Source: Acidithiobacillus sp. AMEEHan (GTDB lineage: Bacteria > Pseudomonadota > Gammaproteobacteria > Acidithiobacillales > Acidithiobacillaceae). Taken from it: a stretch of DNA of 64,000 bases. Positions 21,592 to 28,992 of the stretch are shown here, one piece after another. The translations under genes were made by a program, and so were the position numbers. Positions within the stretch are counted from its first letter, which is position 1, and every line of letters starts with the position of its first letter. The notes beneath the pieces are model-generated. The model did not search any database and was not told the DNA's origin. It saw only the letters and a program-made list of their open reading frames with translations. The stretch is taken from positions 928,001-992,000 of the forward strand of contig NZ_CP118747.1 of NCBI RefSeq assembly GCF_030996345.1, read 5' to 3'.

Positions 21592-23188
21592 GGGCAATCC
21601 TTGCCAGGAGTTGTGGGTAGTCCAGGCCGTATTTTCTGGCCAGAGAGAGGGCATGAGCCAGACCGTCGGCGGGCTTGCGCAGGAGGCGAAAGGTGCGCTT
21701 GTCCTCATCCTCGCCATCGACCATGCTCAGAATGCTGACGACGTCGGCACCCGAGCGACTGAGCTCATCGAGAAAACTGACCCAAAGTACCAGCGCGTCG
21801 AGATGCCGCAGGCGCTGCAACAATTCCTGACTGAGAAAGCGGGCATCGTCCAGGGTGGTGGAGTGAAACAGCTCATTGAGGACGAAGATACTGCGCGGCG
21901 TCGCCCGCTCCAGATGGTGACGTAAACGAAGCAGGTCTGCTTCGAGCTTGCTGCGCGGGCTTGCCGCGTCTTCGCGGCGTTCAAAATGGGTATAAATAGC
22001 GTCGCAAACGAAGAGTTCAGCGTGCTGCGCGGGCACTGGTAGACCGATGCCAGCAAGGTAGTGCAGTTGCCCAAAACAACGGGCATAGGTCGTTTTGCCA
22101 CCCTGATTGGGGCCACTGACCAACAGGATACGCTCGCCCTCGTACAGGTCGATATCATTCAGGACAGGGATTTCTTGTCCTTCCTCGCGTAGGCGCGCAG
22201 CCAGTGCCAAATCGTAGGCAGCCTGGGCATGGCTCTGCTTTACTTCCTCGCAGAGTGCGGGGACACAGCTTGGGAGGCCCGCGCTTGCCAAGGGGCTGAG
22301 AAAGTCCAGAAAGGCGAGATAGAATTGCAGCTCTCGTTCCCAATGCAGAAGCGGTACAAAGACGAAGGGGTAGCGCGCCATTTCCAGGGCGGGGATGGCC
22401 TGCGACGGAACCTGCGGGTTCGCCCGTGCCCAACGCTCAGAAAAGCTGGCCAGGCGAGCAAACAGCTCGGGAAACAGCTCGGCGACGGCGTCGAGGACGC
22501 GAGCCTGCACCGGATCGAGGTCCATGCATCCGCTTCCTGGTTCCTCCCGCTCGTCCTCTTCGTCCGTTTGCGTGGCCAGAAAACGAGAAAAAGTATGAAT
22601 GATTTCCTGGTCGACATTGCGTTGCAGACATTGGCGCCAGAGGCTGACGTGACTGCCGGAGATTTGCAGGTCATAGCGCAGGGCATTCAGCTCCTCGTGC
22701 AGCGCCGTTGCAGTAGCGTGCATCTCCCGCCGTTGCGGGGCCTGTAATTCGTGATGCAACGCCTCCTGTACATTGCGTAGTGCAGCGGATTTTGGCGCGG
22801 CGTCGTCCAAAGCGTCCCGCAAGGAAAGGAGGACCGTCTGATACGTGCAAACGGCATCCAGAAGAACGCGTTGCCGCTGGCGATCATGGTAGAGTTTTTG
22901 CGCTTGCCCAAGCTGGCGGCGCAGGGTCTGCATGCGCCGGGTGAAGCTGCTCCACACGCTGCGCATCGAAGGCTGTAAAAGATCGCGCAGAATGGCCTGG
23001 CGATGGCGAATGACCGCCGATTTACCGGGAAAGGCATGATACCAATCAGCCAGCGCAAAATCCGTTACCGGCGCGCAGACGGCGTCAAAGATCTCCTGCA
23101 GATGGAGATCATGGAAAATTGCCGCTTCCGGTGTCGAGGTCGGTTTTGCCTCTCCCTCGGGCCAAAGCAGACTCATTGCCGATGTCAT
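21572..23188 (-). CDS. MutS-family P-loop ATPase, first of tandem pair
   Basis: This 538-residue protein is related to its neighbour in fold but not closely in sequence. The C-terminal ATPase has Walker A GPNQGGKTTYAR near residue 359, and a Walker B region FVLNELFHSTTLDDAR, again with Asn in place of the usual Asp before Glu. The signature of ordinary MutS (DELGRGT) is changed to NELFHST. No mismatch-binding domain is present; the N-terminal half is helical. Start chosen at ATG 23188 (MTSAMSLLWPEG), with ATG 23176 as an alternative. The two products could form a heterodimer, as eukaryotic MutS homologues do. Confidence 0.78.
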   Translation of the reverse strand: MTSAMSLLWPEGEAKPTSTPEAAIFHDLHLQEIFDAVCAPVTDFALADWYHAFPGKSAVIRHRQAILRDLLQPSMRSVWSSFTRRMQTLRRQLGQAQKLYHDRQRQRVLLDAVCTYQTVLLSLRDALDDAAPKSAALRNVQEALHHELQAPQRREMHATATALHEELNALRYDLQISGSHVSLWRQCLQRNVDQEIIHTFSRFLATQTDEEDEREEPGSGCMDLDPVQARVLDAVAELFPELFARLASFSERWARANPQVPSQAIPALEMARYPFVFVPLLHWERELQFYLAFLDFLSPLASAGLPSCVPALCEEVKQSHAQAAYDLALAARLREEGQEIPVLNDIDLYEGERILLVSGPNQGGKTTYARCFGQLHYLAGIGLPVPAQHAELFVCDAIYTHFERREDAASPRSKLEADLLRLRHHLERATPRSIFVLNELFHSTTLDDARFLSQELLQRLRHLDALVLWVSFLDELSRSGADVVSILSMVDGEDEDKRTFRLLRKPADGLAHALSLARKYGLDYPQLLARIAHAAPSS

Positions 23189-23288
23189 TGCTATTCCACC
23201 AAGCGCCGTTGCGCAATCCTTGACAGTATAGGATAACAAGGGGCAATCGTGCTTATCAGAATATAAATAAGTTGCCAACTGTACGCAT

Positions 23289-23311
23289 TATTTTTTGTTC
23301 TACAATAAATA
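23289..23311. promoter_or_regulatory. Palindrome upstream of glpD, candidate operator
   Basis: The arms TATTTTTTGT (23289-23298) and ACAATAAATA (23302-23311) pair at 9 of 10 positions around TCT. The site is 51 bases before the glpD start, in the 173-base gap shared with the divergent MutS-like pair. A GlpR- or LacI-type repressor site for the glycerol operon is a reasonable guess. No glpR gene is in the window, and no convincing sigma-70 promoter could be aligned. Confidence 0.4.
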
Positions 23312-23361
23312 TACCCGTCGTAATGACGGGACGCTTCCGCAGTAAAAAACCAGGGGTCGAT

Positions 23362-24864
23362 ATGAACGATATAAAAGATATTCTGGTCATCGGTGGCGGT
23401 ATCAATGGCGTGGGTATAGCCCGTGATGCTGCCGGAAGGGGACTTAGCGTTACCCTGATCGAGCGGGACGACCTCGCCGCCCACACTTCTTCCGCCAGTA
23501 CCAAACTCATCCACGGCGGATTGCGGTACCTCGAATATTATGAATTTCGCCTGGTGCGCGAGGCGCTCATGGAACGGGAGCGGCTCCTGCACATCGCCCC
23601 ACACATCATCTGGCCGTTGACCTTCATCCTGCCGGAAGGGCCAAGGAGCCGCGCCGGGTGGAAGCTCCGCGCGGGTCTCTGGCTCTATGACCATCTCGCC
23701 CCACGACAGAGTCTTCCCGCGTCCCAGGCGTTGCGTTTTGCCCGACATCCGGCGGGAGAGATTCTGGCGGACAATATACGGCGCGGTTTCAGCTATTCCG
23801 ACTGCTGGGTGGAGGACAGTCGGCTGGTGATCCTCAATGCCATGGACGCGCGGGAACGGGGGGCGGAGATTCGGCTGCACACGTCGCTGAGCAAGGCAGC
23901 CGTCGTCGATGGAGTCTGGCATGCGGAAATCGAGTCGGCCAGCGGCCAACGGGAAACACTGCTTGGGCGTTGTCTGGTCAATGCCGCCGGTCCTTGGGTG
24001 GGCGACATCCTGGGTACGGTGCTCCATCTACCCACCCACAAAAGCGTGCGCAAGGTAAAGGGCAGCCACATTATCGTTCCCCGCCTCTATGACGAGGACT
24101 TTGCCTTCATCCTGCAGAATCCCGACGGGCGGATCATTTTTGTCATTCCCTACGAGGGTGCCTTCAGCCTCATCGGCACCACCGATATCCCCTACGACGG
24201 CGACCCCGCGCAGGTACAGATCACTCCCGAGGAGACCGCATACCTCTGTGCCTGTGCTTCCCGTTATCTGCGAAAACCCGTCGTTCCTGCAGACGTGGTG
24301 CGTAGCTATTCCGGCGTGCGCCCCCTGTATGACGATCATGCGGCCAATGCTTCGGCGGTGACCCGGGATTATGTCCTTGATCTTGAGAAAGGACCCGGCG
24401 CGCCGGTGCTCTCGGTTTTCGGCGGCAAGATCACCACCTATCGGCGCCTGGCCGAACATGCCCTGCAACTTTTGGAGCCGGAGCTGGGTAAGGCCACGGG
24501 TCAGTCCTGGACGGCGACGGCGGCGCTGCCCGGCGGGGATTTCCCGGGCGCGGACTTCGACCGTTTCCTGCAGCAGCTGTCGAGTCGATATGCCGGATTT
24601 CCGGTCGCCTTGCTGCGTCGCTATGCCCGCGCCTATGGCACCCGCGCAGAGAGGATTCTGGCAGGCCACCAGCGACCGGAGGAACTGGGTGAGGATTTGG
24701 GCGGGGGGCTGTACGAGGCAGAAGTACAGTATCTCGTCGCGCAGGAATGGGCGAATACCCCCGAGGACATCCTTTGGCGACGTTCCAAGCTTTCCCTGCA
24801 CGTACCTTCCGGGACCGAGCAACGGCTGCGCCAATATCTGGAGAAAACCATCAGCAAGCGCTGA
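23362..24864 (+). CDS. glpD: Aerobic glycerol-3-phosphate dehydrogenase
   Basis: GlpD is a membrane-associated FAD enzyme that oxidises glycerol 3-phosphate to dihydroxyacetone phosphate and passes electrons to quinone. The 500-residue protein has the FAD-binding ILVIGGGINGVGIARDAAGRG at the N-terminus, the family segment STKLIHGGLRYLEYYEFRLVREAL, IGTTDIPYDGD, and SGVRPL before a GGKITTYRRLAE motif. The start at 23362 follows AGGGG weakly, and homology begins there. It is the first gene of a six-gene plus-strand unit with glpK, glpF and dhaKLM. Confidence 0.96.
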   Translation: MNDIKDILVIGGGINGVGIARDAAGRGLSVTLIERDDLAAHTSSASTKLIHGGLRYLEYYEFRLVREALMERERLLHIAPHIIWPLTFILPEGPRSRAGWKLRAGLWLYDHLAPRQSLPASQALRFARHPAGEILADNIRRGFSYSDCWVEDSRLVILNAMDARERGAEIRLHTSLSKAAVVDGVWHAEIESASGQRETLLGRCLVNAAGPWVGDILGTVLHLPTHKSVRKVKGSHIIVPRLYDEDFAFILQNPDGRIIFVIPYEGAFSLIGTTDIPYDGDPAQVQITPEETAYLCACASRYLRKPVVPADVVRSYSGVRPLYDDHAANASAVTRDYVLDLEKGPGAPVLSVFGGKITTYRRLAEHALQLLEPELGKATGQSWTATAALPGGDFPGADFDRFLQQLSSRYAGFPVALLRRYARAYGTRAERILAGHQRPEELGEDLGGGLYEAEVQYLVAQEWANTPEDILWRRSKLSLHVPSGTEQRLRQYLEKTISKR

Positions 24865-24888
24865 GCAACGCGAGAAGGAGTACATAAC

Positions 24889-26394
24889 ATGTCCAATTAC
24901 GTCGGAGCCATCGATCAGGGGACCACCAGTACCCGTTTCATCATTTTTGACCACGCCGGCAAGATCATTTCCCAGTCGCAAAAGGAACACCGGCAGATCT
25001 ACCCGCACCCAGGCTGGGTGGAGCACGACCCTCTGGAGATCCTCAACAACAGCAATGAAGTGGTCGGTGCCGCTTTGGCCCGCGCCAACCTCACGGCGGG
25101 CGACCTGTCTGCGGTGGGAATCACCAACCAGCGGGAAACCACCGTCCTTTGGGACCGACACAGTGGCGAGCCGCTCGCTCCGGCCATCGTCTGGATGGAT
25201 ACCCGCACCGATCAGTTGATGCGTCGCTTCTTGCAAAAGCGGGATCAGGCGTGGTTTCGCGAGAAGACTGGCTTGCCCCTCACCACGTATTTTTCGGCGC
25301 TCAAGTTACTCTGGCTACTGGAGAACGTTCCTGGAGCGCGGCGCAAGGCTGAGCAGGGTGACGCTCTGTTTGGGAATATCAACACCTGGCTGGCCTGGAA
25401 CCTGACCGGAGGCAAAGATGGCGGTTTGCATATCACCGACGTCAGCAATGCCAGCCGGACCCTGCTCATGGATCTGCGGCTTTGCCGCTGGGATGAGGAG
25501 CTCCTCACCGAGTTCGGCATACCCGCCTCCTGTCTGCCACGGATCGTTTCTGCGAGTGAGATCTATGGTGAAATCCGCACCGCCCCTCTGCGCGGTGCGC
25601 CTCTGGCAGGCATGCTCGGCGATCAGCAAGCGGCCTTGGTCGGGCAGACCTGCTTTGCGCCCGGCGAGGCAAAGAATACCTACGGCACCGGTTGCTTTCT
25701 GCTGATGAACACGGGATCGGAAGCGGTCCATTCCAAGGCCGGCTTGTTGAGCACGGTGGCCTATCGCTTTGGCCAGGAGCCGACCCACTATGCCCTGGAA
25801 GGCTCCATCGCCATCGCCGGGGCATTGGTCCAATGGTTACGCGATAACCTGCACTTTTTTGACCTGGCCGAGCAGATCGAGGCGCTGGCGCGCAGTGTGC
25901 CGGATAACGGTGATGTCTACATCGTTCCCGCTTTTGCCGGCCTGTACGCACCCTATTGGCGGGAAGATGCCCGTGGGGTGATCGCTGGCCTGACCCGCTT
26001 CGCCACCAAGGCCCATCTGGCGCGCGCCGCCCTCGAGGCGACGGCCTATCAGGTGCGCGATGTCGTCGAGGCGATGGAAGTGGATAGTGGTATCCGTTTG
26101 CGAGCTTTGCGCAGCGACGGCGGTATGGTCGTGAATGAGCTGCTGATGCAGTTCCAGGCCGATATGCTCGCCGTGCCGGTGCAACGTCCCCGTATCGTCG
26201 AAACCACCGCCCTGGGATCCGCCTATGCCGCCGGCCTGGCTACGGGCCTGTGGCAAAGCACGGAGGATCTCCGCGCCAATTGGGGCGTTGACCATGTCTG
26301 GAATCCGCAGATGGAAGACGGCGATCGGGGTCGCCTGTATCACTCCTGGAAGAAGGCGGTAGAGCGTTCCTTTGCTTGGGTGGAGGGAAACTGA
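24889..26394 (+). CDS. glpK: Glycerol kinase
   Basis: This 501-residue FGGY kinase makes glycerol 3-phosphate from glycerol and ATP, supplying GlpD. The N-terminal [15 protein letters not shown] phosphate loop, WMDTRTD, the [10 protein letters not shown] segment and the C-terminal [20 protein letters not shown] signature are all intact. AAGGAG lies at ideal distance before the ATG. It is 24 bases after glpD and one base before the glpF start, so the three form one transcript. Confidence 0.97.
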   Translation: MSNYVGAIDQGTTSTRFIIFDHAGKIISQSQKEHRQIYPHPGWVEHDPLEILNNSNEVVGAALARANLTAGDLSAVGITNQRETTVLWDRHSGEPLAPAIVWMDTRTDQLMRRFLQKRDQAWFREKTGLPLTTYFSALKLLWLLENVPGARRKAEQGDALFGNINTWLAWNLTGGKDGGLHITDVSNASRTLLMDLRLCRWDEELLTEFGIPASCLPRIVSASEIYGEIRTAPLRGAPLAGMLGDQQAALVGQTCFAPGEAKNTYGTGCFLLMNTGSEAVHSKAGLLSTVAYRFGQEPTHYALEGSIAIAGALVQWLRDNLHFFDLAEQIEALARSVPDNGDVYIVPAFAGLYAPYWREDARGVIAGLTRFATKAHLARAALEATAYQVRDVVEAMEVDSGIRLRALRSDGGMVVNELLMQFQADMLAVPVQRPRIVETTALGSAYAAGLATGLWQSTEDLRANWGVDHVWNPQMEDGDRGRLYHSWKKAVERSFAWVEGN

Positions 26395-26395
26395 G

Positions 26396-27376
26396 ATGAA
26401 TACATCAGTGGCTGTGGGCGTGAAAACGGGTTGGCGGGCGCACTCCATCTGGGCGGAGATGATCGCCGAGTTTCTGGGTTGTTTTGTGCTGCTCGCCTTC
26501 GGCGCCGGTTGTGTGGCGGTGGCGGTGGTTGGTTTGACGGAGTCGCATCGTACTCTGGTGATTTTCCAGGGAGCCGGGGGTTGGCTCCTGATCACCTGGG
26601 GTTGGGCGATGGCGGTCGCCATGGCAGTCTATGTAGCAGGCGGAGTCTCCGGGGCGCACATCAACCCGGCGGTCACCCTAGCCTTTGCCTTGCGCGGCAA
26701 TTTTCCCTGGCGCAAGGTCGCACCTTACTGGATTGCCCAGGTGGTCGGCTGCTTTGCTGGCGCCGCCATCGTCTATTACGACTATTTTCTCGCTATCGAC
26801 AAGTGGAATCTGACCCATGACGTCCTGTCGCGGGCGGCACCCGGCGGGCTGACCACTTTCAGCATCTTTGCCACCTTTCCGGCCGCGTACTACGGCAATC
26901 AGATGGGTCTCGCCCTGCTCGATCAGGTAGTGGCGACCTTCTTTCTCTTGCTCTTTGTTCTCGCCATCATCGACAACATGAATGTCGGACCCGGCGCCAA
27001 TCTGGCGCCGCTGATGATCGGCTTCGCGGTGGCGGCCATCGGTATGTCCTTTGGGGTGGGTACCGGCTACGCCATCAACCCTGCCCGTGACTTTGGTCCC
27101 CGCTTTTTTTGCTGGCTGCAGGGCTGGGGCGCCAACGCCTTTCCCGGTCCGCATGGCTACTGGTGGGTACCCATCGTCGGCCCCCTCATCGGGGCGGCGA
27201 TTGCCGTCTATGCTTACGAGTGGATGATCAGTCGCACTCTCTGCGCTCGGGCCAAGCTCTTGCAGGAGAAGCAGCCGCGCGTCGAACAGAAGGGTCTGGG
27301 TTTCAAGCTGGAAAAGTTGCAAAAAGCGCTGGATGAGGTGCGCACGCAAATCGAAGCAGAGGAGGCAAAACAATGA
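26396..27376 (+). CDS. glpF: Glycerol uptake facilitator (aquaglyceroporin) with C-terminal coiled-coil tail
   Basis: This 326-residue membrane channel has six transmembrane segments and both NPA boxes (GAHINPAVTLAFA and INPARDFGPR). The Asp after the second NPA-Arg is typical of glycerol-conducting members. Enteric GlpF has about 280 residues; here a charged tail of roughly 60 residues (from SRTLCARAKLLQEK to the end) is predicted to form a cytoplasmic coiled coil. ATG 26396 lies one base after the glpK stop, and the glpF stop overlaps the dhaK start (ATGA). Confidence 0.94.
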   Translation: MNTSVAVGVKTGWRAHSIWAEMIAEFLGCFVLLAFGAGCVAVAVVGLTESHRTLVIFQGAGGWLLITWGWAMAVAMAVYVAGGVSGAHINPAVTLAFALRGNFPWRKVAPYWIAQVVGCFAGAAIVYYDYFLAIDKWNLTHDVLSRAAPGGLTTFSIFATFPAAYYGNQMGLALLDQVVATFFLLLFVLAIIDNMNVGPGANLAPLMIGFAVAAIGMSFGVGTGYAINPARDFGPRFFCWLQGWGANAFPGPHGYWWVPIVGPLIGAAIAVYAYEWMISRTLCARAKLLQEKQPRVEQKGLGFKLEKLQKALDEVRTQIEAEEAKQ

Positions 27377-28374
27377 AGGCATTGATCAATGATCCAGAGG
27401 CCGTGGTCAGCGAATCCCTTGCCGGGATGGCCCTCGCCCATGGGGATCTGCTGCAGGTACACACGGACCCCAGTTATGTCTTGCGTAAGGATGCGCCGAT
27501 ATCTGGCAAGGTGGCGATCATCTCCGGTGGCGGTTCGGGCCATGAGCCCATGCACGCCGGCTTCGTGGGAGCAGGGATGCTGGATGCCGCTTGTCCAGGG
27601 GCGGTATTTACCAGTCCTACCCCGGACCAGATTGCGGCCGCGTCCCTTGCCGCCCATGGCGGCGCCGGGGTGCTGCATCTGGTCAAGAACTACACCGGCG
27701 ATGTACTGAACTTTCAGATGGCCGCGGATATCCTGCAGGAAGAGGGTGTGGCAGTGGAGCAGGTGCTGATCGATGATGACGTCGCCGTCGAGAATTCGCT
27801 CTACACCGCGGGACGACGCGGTGTCGGGGCAACGGTACTGGCGGAAAAGATCTGCGGTGCCGCGGCGGCCGCGGGCATGAAGCTGGCGGACTTGGCATCG
27901 CTCGGCAAACGGGTGAATGGGCAGGCGCGCTCCATGGGCCTGGCGCTCGGGCCCTGCCACAATCCGAGCACGGGTCAGGAAGGCTTTCAGCTCGGTGACC
28001 AGGAGATCGAATTCGGTGTGGGCATCCATGGCGAACCCGGGCGACAACGGATTCCCATGGCATCGGCGGATCAGCTGACGCGGATGCTGATGGAGCCGAT
28101 CCTGAGCGATCTACCGTTTCATCCAGGGGATCCCGTGCTCCTTTTCGTGGATGGCCTCGGGGCCACGCCTTTGCTCGAGCTCTACATCGTGTACCGGGCG
28201 GCCGAAGCAATCGCGCGTGACTACGGCCTGCATGTCCAGCGGCGCTTGGTGGGATCGTACATGACCAGCCTGGACATGGCCGGGGTGGCGATCACGGTCC
28301 TGCGCCTGGAACCCGATCTGCAGCGATGGTGGGATGCTCCGGTCCATACCGCGGCGCTGCGTTGGGGTGTTTGA
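27373..28374 (+). CDS. dhaK: Dihydroxyacetone kinase subunit DhaK (substrate-binding)
   Basis: This 333-residue protein binds dihydroxyacetone covalently. The region [15 protein letters not shown] carries the catalytic-site His near residue 57, and GVGIHGEPG carries the His (residue 219) that forms the hemiaminal with the substrate. The length is that of the PTS-dependent K subunit and not of the ATP-dependent single-chain kinase, which agrees with dhaL and dhaM downstream. It makes dihydroxyacetone phosphate, the same product as GlpD, so the two routes meet here. Confidence 0.96.
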   Translation: MKALINDPEAVVSESLAGMALAHGDLLQVHTDPSYVLRKDAPISGKVAIISGGGSGHEPMHAGFVGAGMLDAACPGAVFTSPTPDQIAAASLAAHGGAGVLHLVKNYTGDVLNFQMAADILQEEGVAVEQVLIDDDVAVENSLYTAGRRGVGATVLAEKICGAAAAAGMKLADLASLGKRVNGQARSMGLALGPCHNPSTGQEGFQLGDQEIEFGVGIHGEPGRQRIPMASADQLTRMLMEPILSDLPFHPGDPVLLFVDGLGATPLLELYIVYRAAEAIARDYGLHVQRRLVGSYMTSLDMAGVAITVLRLEPDLQRWWDAPVHTAALRWGV

Positions 28375-28384
28375 GGAGTGTGCC

Positions 28385-28990
28385 ATGGACTTTGATAGCA
28401 AGGCCCTGATGGCGTGGATGCGCTGCGTTCACGAGCGGCTGTTGCAGGAAAGGAGTAGCCTCGATCAGTTGGATACGGCAATCGGGGATGGCGATCACGG
28501 TAGCAATCTTTCCCGTGGCTTCAGCAAGGTAGTGGAGAAATTGGCGAGCGTCACTTCGGGCACCCCTGGAGAGTTGCTGAAGGGAGTGGCGATGACCTTG
28601 ATCGGATCCGTGGGCGGCGCCTCTGGGCCACTGTATGGCACCTTCTTCCTCGAGACCGCCAAGGCCATGGGTTCGGCGGCGACCTTCCAACCCGAGGATC
28701 TCGGACATTGTTTGCAGAGTGGTATCGCCGGCATACAACGCCTGGGCAAGGCCAGCGCTGGCGACAAGACCATGCTGGATGCGCTGATGCCTGCGGTCGA
28801 GGTACTTGTCGCGCGCGGCAGCTTTGCCGATGCGGCGCGGGCGGCAGAGGCCGGGCTCGCGGCGACGATCCCCCTGCAGGCGCGTAAGGGTCGCGCCAGT
28901 TATCTTGGCGCACGCTCCATCGGCCATGCCGACCCCGGTGCTGCCTCCGCCGCCCTGCTCTTTACCTGCCTGGCGCGTGCGGGGGACTGA
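28385..28990 (+). CDS. dhaL: Dihydroxyacetone kinase subunit DhaL (ADP-binding)
   Basis: This 201-residue subunit holds a permanently bound ADP that is rephosphorylated by DhaM and then phosphorylates the substrate on DhaK. The Mg-binding AIGDGDHGSNLSRGF and the nucleotide motif GGASGPLYGTFF are both present, as is the C-terminal DPGAASAALLF. The start ATG 28385 follows GAGGAG. A longer frame begins inside dhaK and was rejected for lack of homology. Spacing to dhaM is two bases. Confidence 0.96.
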   Translation: MDFDSKALMAWMRCVHERLLQERSSLDQLDTAIGDGDHGSNLSRGFSKVVEKLASVTSGTPGELLKGVAMTLIGSVGGASGPLYGTFFLETAKAMGSAATFQPEDLGHCLQSGIAGIQRLGKASAGDKTMLDALMPAVEVLVARGSFADAARAAEAGLAATIPLQARKGRASYLGARSIGHADPGAASAALLFTCLARAGD

Positions 28991-28992
28991 GC

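Noticed and set aside
20116-23188. Calling the two ATPases ordinary mutS mismatch repair genes
   Set aside because: Both lack the N-terminal mismatch-binding domain and its Phe-x-Glu motif, are much shorter than MutS, and have an altered Walker B.
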